The notes beneath the pieces are model-generated. The model saw only the letters and a program-made list of their open reading frames with translations, was not told where the DNA came from and ran no database searches. Of a stretch of DNA of 64,000 nt, positions 59,464 to 64,000 are shown one piece after another. Every line of letters begins with the position of its first letter. The stretch's first letter is position 1. Source of the stretch: Bradyrhizobium sp. (GTDB lineage: Bacteria > Pseudomonadota > Alphaproteobacteria > Rhizobiales > Xanthobacteraceae); NCBI RefSeq assembly GCF_022844465.1, contig NZ_JALHLP010000001.1, positions 992,001 to 1,056,000 of the forward strand. Reading direction: 5' to 3'. The position numbers and the translations under genes are program-made.

Positions 59464-60192
59464 ATGCGCGCCCACCAGATCATGACACGCCCCGTCGTCA
59501 CCATCGCACCGGACGCCACGATCATGGAGGCCGCCAATCTCATGTTGCGGCGGCACATCAGCGGGCTCCCGGTGGTCGATCCCGCCGGCAGGCTGGTCGG
59601 CATCGTCTCGGAGGGTGACTTCCTTCGCCGCAGCGAGATCGGCACGCAGCGCAAGCGGAACCGCTGGCTCCGCTTCCTGTTCGGCGCCGGCTCCGCCGCG
59701 AATGACTACGTCCAGGAGCACGGTCGCAAAGTCTCCGAAGTCATGACCAGCAAGCCGCTCACGATCGCCGAGCAAACGCCTCTTGAGGAAATCGTGAAGG
59801 TGATGGAGACCAAGGGCGTCAAGCGCCTGCCGGTGATGCGCGGCGACAAGCTGGTCGGGATCGTCTCGCGCGCCAACCTGCTGCAGGCGGTCGCCAGCCT
59901 TGCCCGCGAAATTCCCGATCCGACGGCCGATGACGACCATATTCGCGACCGCATCATCAAGGAATTCGAGAAGAACGACTGGAGCCCGTTCGGCCTCAAC
60001 GTCGTCGTGCGCGACGGCATCGTTCATCTCAGCGGCGTAATCACCGACGAGGAAGCGCGCCGCGCGGCCAAGGTGGCGGCGGAGAATGTCGCCGGCGTGA
60101 GGAAGGTTCACGATCATCTCTGCTGGGTCGAGACGATGTCCGGGATGTACCTGGAATCGCCCGAAGACATCGAGATGGCAAAAGCCGATTAG
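59464..60192 (+). CDS. CBS-pair protein with C-terminal BON domain
   Basis: A 242-residue protein. A CBS pair occupies about residues 1-145 (MRAHQIMTRPVVTIAPDATIMEAANLMLRRHISGLPVVD, and VSEVMTSKPLTIAEQTPLEEIVKVMETKGVKRLPVM). A BON domain follows at about 150-225 (FGLNVVVRDGIVHLSGVITDEEARRAAKVAAENVAGV). CBS pairs sense adenine nucleotides, while BON domains often contact membranes; here there is no signal peptide. It lies behind hsp20 and the hairpin, and is convergent with another CBS gene. Energy-status sensing in the low-oxygen state is inferred. Confidence 0.88.
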   Translation: MRAHQIMTRPVVTIAPDATIMEAANLMLRRHISGLPVVDPAGRLVGIVSEGDFLRRSEIGTQRKRNRWLRFLFGAGSAANDYVQEHGRKVSEVMTSKPLTIAEQTPLEEIVKVMETKGVKRLPVMRGDKLVGIVSRANLLQAVASLAREIPDPTADDDHIRDRIIKEFEKNDWSPFGLNVVVRDGIVHLSGVITDEEARRAAKVAAENVAGVRKVHDHLCWVETMSGMYLESPEDIEMAKAD

Positions 60193-60198
60193 GCAGAG

Positions 60199-60221
60199 AA
60201 AAAGGCGGCGCGCCCCACGCC
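60199..60221 (-). terminator. Possible weak terminator between convergent CBS genes
   Basis: On the minus strand GGCGTGGGGCGCGCC is followed by GCCTTTTT. The stem is short, so this is only a candidate terminator for the CBS gene at 60236. Confidence 0.35.
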
Positions 60222-60235
60222 GATCTGGACGCGGC

Positions 60236-60655
60236 CTATACGCGGGCGGTCAGCGCCCGCATGACGTCTTCGCGCGCAATGATTCCCGCCAGCCGCTGCC
60301 CGCTATCCAGCACGGGGATGCTCTTCATCCGATGATCCACCATCAGCTGCAATACCCGTGTCAGCTTGGTTGCCGGATCGACATAGATGAATTCCGGCAT
60401 CATGGCTTCCCCGACCGTTCGCGACAACAATTCGTCGTAGGCCGGAACCATGCGCCCCGGGTTGAACGTAAAGCATTTCAGGAAGTCGAATTTACTCATG
60501 ATACCGACGATGTCGTCGCCCTCGCGGACCGGATAGCAGTTGAAGTCGTCGTCTTCGAACATCCGCTGCAATTCGCGCATGGTGGTGTCGCGGGTCACGG
60601 TCTTGACCGTGCGTGTCATGTACTGTCCGGCGGTGGCTTCGAGGAATCTATGCAC
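60236..60655 (-). CDS. Two-CBS-domain protein
   Basis: A 139-residue protein formed almost entirely by a CBS pair: GQYMTRTVKTVTRDTTMRELQRMFEDDDFNCYPVREGDDIVGIMSKFDFL and GEAMMPEFIYVDPATKLTRVLQLMVDHRMKSIPVLD. The start is GTG 60655 with GAGGGG six bases upstream. It lies 27 bases after the third Usp gene on the same strand and is probably in its transcript. CBS pairs bind AMP, ATP or SAM and regulate partner enzymes; no partner domain is attached here. Confidence 0.87.
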   Translation of the reverse strand: MHRFLEATAGQYMTRTVKTVTRDTTMRELQRMFEDDDFNCYPVREGDDIVGIMSKFDFLKCFTFNPGRMVPAYDELLSRTVGEAMMPEFIYVDPATKLTRVLQLMVDHRMKSIPVLDSGQRLAGIIAREDVMRALTARV

Positions 60656-60682
60656 GACAGCCCCTCGTCATCCTCAACTGCG

Positions 60683-61510
60683 TCAGCGGGACAGGAACGC
60701 GCAACGGCGCGATTCCATTGCAAGATGCCGGGTGACGCCACTGAGCGCCCATTCGCGCAGGCGCGAGTGACCATAGGCGCCGGCAATCACGACGCCGGCA
60801 CCGACATTGGCGGCTACCTTCTCGAGCTGCTCGGTGACAACGGCGGGCCTTTCGGGAACCGTGGTGTGGGCCGCGATACCGTGGCCGCGCAGCCACGCGG
60901 CCACGTCGGCAACGTGCGACAACGCTTCGGCGCGACCATCGTCCTGCTCGGGAATTTCCGTAATCGTGACCTCCTTTGCCGCGGCCAGGATCGGCAGCGC
61001 ATCAAACACCGCCCGACGGGCCTCGCGCACGTCCTTCCAGGCCACCAGGACACTTCTTAAGTCGAGCCACTGTGCCGCCGGCGGCACCACGATGAGCGGG
61101 CGTCCGGCCTGCATCACCAAGTCGCTCGGATCCGCGGCTGCGCCGGGATCGACCAGGGTCTCGGAACGGGCACCGACCACGATGATATCGGCGGCCCTCG
61201 CCTGCCGCAGCATGTAAGGTACCGGCAACCCTCGGGCGGAGCGCCACTCGACCGAAGCGGCGCGCTTCGCGACCGAGTCCCGGAATTCCGCCTCCAGTTC
61301 CGATAGCCGCCTGTGGATGGCGGCGGCTTCCTCATCGAGCATCTGCTGCGCAAAGGCGCCTTCCGCGAAATACATGGGCGGCCTGAGGTCCGCAGCGGCA
61401 ATGCCCAGAACCCGCGCCCCAAAGCGTTCGGCGATATCTCCGGCCACCCGGAGGCAGGCACCGTTGGGGCGGTCGAGCGCCAGACCGACCATGACCGTTT
61501 TGTAGTCCAT
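60683..61510 (-). CDS. Universal stress protein, tandem-domain type (third copy)
   Basis: A 275-residue tandem Usp protein starting MDYKTVMVGLALDRPNG. The C-terminal half has AGVVIAGAYGHSRLREWALSGVTRHLA, in which the last Gly of the G-x2-G-x9-G pattern is shifted by one position (SG), so nucleotide binding is less certain than in the other two. ATG 61510 has GGAGAAGG upstream; the ORF-track start is a GTG one codon earlier. An FNR/FixK-like site lies 75 bases upstream. It is divergent from fixL. Confidence 0.87.
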   Translation of the reverse strand: MDYKTVMVGLALDRPNGACLRVAGDIAERFGARVLGIAAADLRPPMYFAEGAFAQQMLDEEAAAIHRRLSELEAEFRDSVAKRAASVEWRSARGLPVPYMLRQARAADIIVVGARSETLVDPGAAADPSDLVMQAGRPLIVVPPAAQWLDLRSVLVAWKDVREARRAVFDALPILAAAKEVTITEIPEQDDGRAEALSHVADVAAWLRGHGIAAHTTVPERPAVVTEQLEKVAANVGAGVVIAGAYGHSRLREWALSGVTRHLAMESRRCAFLSR

Positions 61511-61578
61511 CACCTTCTCCAGGGCCGGGGCGGGATGCCCTTACATCATTCATCGTAAATGCCCGTCGCAAATCGAAA

Positions 61579-61592
61579 CTGACCTAGATCAA
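61579..61592 (-). promoter_or_regulatory. FNR/FixK-type box before the third UspA gene
   Basis: CTGACCTAGATCAA has one mismatch to TTGA-N6-TCAA. Its centre is 75 bases before ATG 61510, predicting a 34-base leader. The gap to fixL is longer (173 bases), so the Usp gene is the likelier target. Confidence 0.6.
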
Positions 61593-61765
61593 CAACCTTG
61601 CTCCTTGCAGGACATGCAGCCGCTGCCGACGGCACCGCCTCCGGCGACCTAAAATCTCATTTTACTTCAACAGGTTGAATGATAGCATGAATTTGCTCGC
61701 GGTTTCCTTGCGCATGCTTGTCGGTGTGCGATATCTGGCGTGCGGAAGCGATTGCAAAGCGAAGA

Positions 61766-63310
61766 ATGATCGACACCAACTCACCGTTCAGTCAGCCGTT
61801 TCGCGATCAGGATCACCTCGATCGCGACGGCATCGGCGAATCCGATGTCGGCACCTGGGATCTTGAATTCTCAACCCGAAAGTTGGTCTGGTCCGACACC
61901 ACACGAAAGCTGTTTGCGGTCGAACCCGAAACGCCGATCGACTACGATCTGTTTCTTTCCCTGCTCGATAGCGAGGAACGCGAGCGCACGGCAACGGCCG
62001 TGCTGGCGTCGATCAACACCGGATGCGACTTCGACATCCAGTACCGGGTACGGCGGCATTCCGATGCGGGTCACTGGGTGCGAGCATTCGGCGGCGTCGT
62101 TGGAGGCCCCGACGGCAGCCCGGCGCGGCTTAGCGGCGTCGTGATCGACATCGACCGCGAGAAACGGCTGGAGGATGCCGTCCGGACTCGCGAGAGGCAC
62201 TTTCGTTCGATCCTGGAAACGGTCCCTGACGCGATGATCGTGATCGACGCGCATGGGATCATGCAATTCTTCAGCAGCGCCGCCGTGCGGCAATTCGGCT
62301 ATACCGAGCCGGAGACGGTTGGAATGAACATCAGCCAGTTGATGCCGGAGCCGGACCGCAGCCGGCATGACGCCTACATTGCCCGATATCTGAGCACGGG
62401 CGAACGGCGTATCATCGGCATCGGCCGCATCGTCACCGGCATGCGCAAGGACGGCACCACGTTTCCGATGCATCTCACCATCGGCGAGATGCAATCGGGC
62501 GGCAAGCCGTACTTCACGGGCTTCGTTCGCGACCTCACGGAACAGCAGCAGACCCAGACGCGGTTGCAGGAATTGCAGTCCGAACTGGTCCACGTCTCTC
62601 GCCTCAGCGCCATGGGCGAGATGGCTTCCGCCCTCGCCCACGAGCTCAATCAGCCCCTGTCAGCAATCAGCAATTACATGAAGGGATCGCGCCGCCTGCT
62701 GGCGGGAAGCACTGACGCCAACGCTCCCCGGATCGAGGCCGCGCTCGATCGCGCCGCCGAGCAGGCGATCCGCGCCGGCGACATCATCAGGCGGCTGCGC
62801 AACTTCGTTGCGCGGGACGTCGCCGAGAAGCGGGTCGAGAGCATTTCAAAAATGGTCGAAGAAGCCGGCGCGCTCGGTCTGACCGGCGCCCGCGAGCAGG
62901 GCGTGGTGCTGCGCTTCAACCTCGATCCGACCTGCGACCTGGTGCTGGCCGACCGGGTCCAGATCCAGCAGGTGCTGGTCAACCTGTTCCGTAACGCGCT
63001 GGAAGCGATGGCGAGCTCGGGGCACCGCGAGCTGATAGCCGCAAACACCAGGGCCGCAGACGACATGGTTGAAATAGCCGTTTCCGACACCGGAGCCGGT
63101 TTCGCCGGCGATGCGCTCGCCAACCTGTTTCAGCCGTTTTTCACCACCAAGGATTCCGGCATGGGCGTCGGCCTCTCGATCAGCCGCACGATCATCGACA
63201 CCCATGGCGGCCGGATGTGGGCGGAAACGAACGATTCCGGCGGCGCAACTTTCCGTTTCACCCTGCCCGCCGCGGCTGCCAAGGATACGACCGATGTCGC
63301 AACGTCATAA
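61766..63310 (+). CDS. fixL: Oxygen-sensing haem-PAS histidine kinase FixL
   Basis: A 514-residue sensor kinase. It has a first PAS domain (about residues 25-140) and a haem-PAS domain (about 142-260) containing [23 protein letters not shown], in which His201 is the haem ligand and Arg221 the distal residue (His200 and Arg220 in B. japonicum FixL). HELNQPLSA holds the phospho-accepting His292; the ATPase domain has [14 protein letters not shown] and GMGVGLSIS. No membrane segment is seen, so it is soluble. ATG 61766 is preferred to the TTG at 61718. fixJ starts inside its last codons (17-base overlap). Confidence 0.94.
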   Translation: MIDTNSPFSQPFRDQDHLDRDGIGESDVGTWDLEFSTRKLVWSDTTRKLFAVEPETPIDYDLFLSLLDSEERERTATAVLASINTGCDFDIQYRVRRHSDAGHWVRAFGGVVGGPDGSPARLSGVVIDIDREKRLEDAVRTRERHFRSILETVPDAMIVIDAHGIMQFFSSAAVRQFGYTEPETVGMNISQLMPEPDRSRHDAYIARYLSTGERRIIGIGRIVTGMRKDGTTFPMHLTIGEMQSGGKPYFTGFVRDLTEQQQTQTRLQELQSELVHVSRLSAMGEMASALAHELNQPLSAISNYMKGSRRLLAGSTDANAPRIEAALDRAAEQAIRAGDIIRRLRNFVARDVAEKRVESISKMVEEAGALGLTGAREQGVVLRFNLDPTCDLVLADRVQIQQVLVNLFRNALEAMASSGHRELIAANTRAADDMVEIAVSDTGAGFAGDALANLFQPFFTTKDSGMGVGLSISRTIIDTHGGRMWAETNDSGGATFRFTLPAAAAKDTTDVATS

Positions 63311-63911
63311 CGTCTATGTCATCGACGACGATCCGGCGATGCGCGATTCGCTGGATTTCCTGCTGGGATCGGCCGGCTTCGGCGTGCGCCTGTTCGATTC
63401 CGCCCAGGTTTTTCTCGACGAACTTGCAAACCTGGGTCCCGGCTGCGTGATCACGGATGTGCGGATGCCGGGCATCGACGGAATGCAGTTGCTGCGTCAG
63501 CTGAAGGCCGGCGGCGGCAGGTTTCCGGTGATCGTCATGACCGGTCATGGCGACGTTCCGCTTGCCGTCGAAGCGATGAAGCTCGGGGCGCTCGATTTTC
63601 TCGAGAAGCCGTTCGAAGACGACCGGCTGATCGGAATGATCGAGACCGCCTTGCTGGAAAAGGAAAGCGGCTCAAGGAGCGAAACGCTTTCGGCCGACAT
63701 GGCGGCGCGGGTTGCCTCGCTCACCCCCAGGGAACGCCAGGTAATGCAGGGGCTGGTGACCGGTCAATCGAACAAGGCGATCGCCAGGGAATATGACATC
63801 AGCCCCCGCACGGTGGAGGTCTACCGGGCGAACGTCATGACCAAGATGCAGGCGGATAACCTGTCCGAGCTGGTCAGGTTCGCGATCCGGGCGGGAATTG
63901 TCGGCGATTGA
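63294..63911 (+). CDS. fixJ: Response regulator FixJ
   Basis: A 205-residue response regulator. The receiver domain has [14 protein letters not shown], the phospho-acceptor Asp55 in [37 protein letters not shown] with the conserved Thr and Lys, and a LuxR-type helix-turn-helix [40 protein letters not shown]. FixL phosphorylates it at low oxygen; it then activates fixK-type genes. ATG 63294 is inside the end of fixL; the ORF-track start at 63111 is not real. In relatives fixK2 often follows, but the window ends first. Confidence 0.94.
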   Translation: MSQRHNVYVIDDDPAMRDSLDFLLGSAGFGVRLFDSAQVFLDELANLGPGCVITDVRMPGIDGMQLLRQLKAGGGRFPVIVMTGHGDVPLAVEAMKLGALDFLEKPFEDDRLIGMIETALLEKESGSRSETLSADMAARVASLTPRERQVMQGLVTGQSNKAIAREYDISPRTVEVYRANVMTKMQADNLSELVRFAIRAGIVGD

Positions 63912-63921
63912 GCCAAGTCAA
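63908..63921 (+). promoter_or_regulatory. Candidate FNR/FixK-type box at the fixJ stop
   Basis: TTGAGCCAAGTCAA fits TTGA-N6-TCAA and overlaps the fixJ stop codon. It would place a start near 63956, where an ATG (63956) opens a frame running off the window. It may be chance; the next gene is not visible. Confidence 0.4.
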
Positions 63922-64000
63922 ACCGGCCCGCCGGCAAGCGGTTTACGCTTGACACATGATCGATGCCCGAAACAGCTCCAGCTCCAGCGGAGAAACCGGA

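Noticed and set aside
61675-61866. 63-codon ORF before fixL
   Set aside because: Overlaps the fixL N-terminus in another frame, with no features; fixL explains the region.
1-64000. CRISPR arrays, tRNA or rRNA genes, insertion sequences
   Set aside because: I saw no regularly spaced direct repeats, tRNA-like cloverleaf with conserved TTCGA arm, or transposase ORF; a dedicated search could still find something small.

Overview
The window reads as a chromosomal segment of a GC-rich alphaproteobacterium close to Bradyrhizobium or Rhodopseudomonas (Nitrobacteraceae). This rests on the fixL-fixJ pair, an FNR/FixK-type regulator, the cbb3 oxidase operons ccoNOQP and ccoGHIS, and REP-like palindromes. 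The taxonomic placement is inferred from gene content and protein character, not from a search. I saw no rRNA, tRNA, CRISPR array, transposase or phage gene.

The left part (1 to about 24.3 kb) is a catabolic and transport region for nitrogen compounds. It starts with the 3' end of an amidohydrolase (cytosine-deaminase type), an enolase-superfamily dehydratase, and a frameshifted Sel1-repeat gene next to a REP pair. Next come the hydantoinase/oxoprolinase pair hyuB-hyuA, a class III aminotransferase and an SDR protein that lacks the usual catalytic residues. An HU-type DNA-binding protein and a complete peptide/opine-type ABC importer follow (binding protein, two permeases, double ATPase). After these are a FAD-dependent amine oxidase, a glyoxalase-like protein with a TetR regulator, a membrane fatty-acid desaturase, the operon DUF3830-puuE-allC (ureide or carbamoyl-amide hydrolysis), a flavin monooxygenase, a quinone oxidoreductase and a DUF2889 protein.

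The right part (about 24.3 to 64 kb) is a microoxic-respiration and energy-stress island. It holds a SulP transporter, ccoS-ccoI-ccoH-ccoG, ccoP-ccoQ-ccoO-ccoN, hemN with a 46-residue membrane peptide, an FnrN/FixK1-type regulator divergent from a small cytochrome c, and an Mla-type lipid transporter. It continues with a DUF883/YqjE/P-type ATPase cluster, three universal stress proteins, and a tightly overlapping trio (AMP/thymidine phosphorylase, PRPP synthetase, beta-CASP nuclease). Then come an ADP-forming acyl-CoA synthetase with a GNAT domain, a phasin and PHA synthase pair, an alcohol dehydrogenase-kinase-CHAD operon, Hsp20, CBS proteins and finally fixL-fixJ.

The unifying signal is a set of 13 FNR/FixK-type 14-mers (TTGA-N6-TCAA or close variants) between about 30.1 and 63.9 kb. 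Nearly all lie just upstream of genes, and several sit between divergent genes. FixL/FixJ would sense low oxygen; FixK-type proteins, including the Cys-cluster regulator encoded here, would act on these sites. The likely output is high-affinity respiration, anaerobic haem synthesis, carbon storage, nucleotide recycling and stress proteins. The least explained parts are the phosphorylase-PRPP synthetase-nuclease trio, the alcohol dehydrogenase-kinase-CHAD operon, and the DUF883-YqjE-unknown-P-type ATPase cluster.
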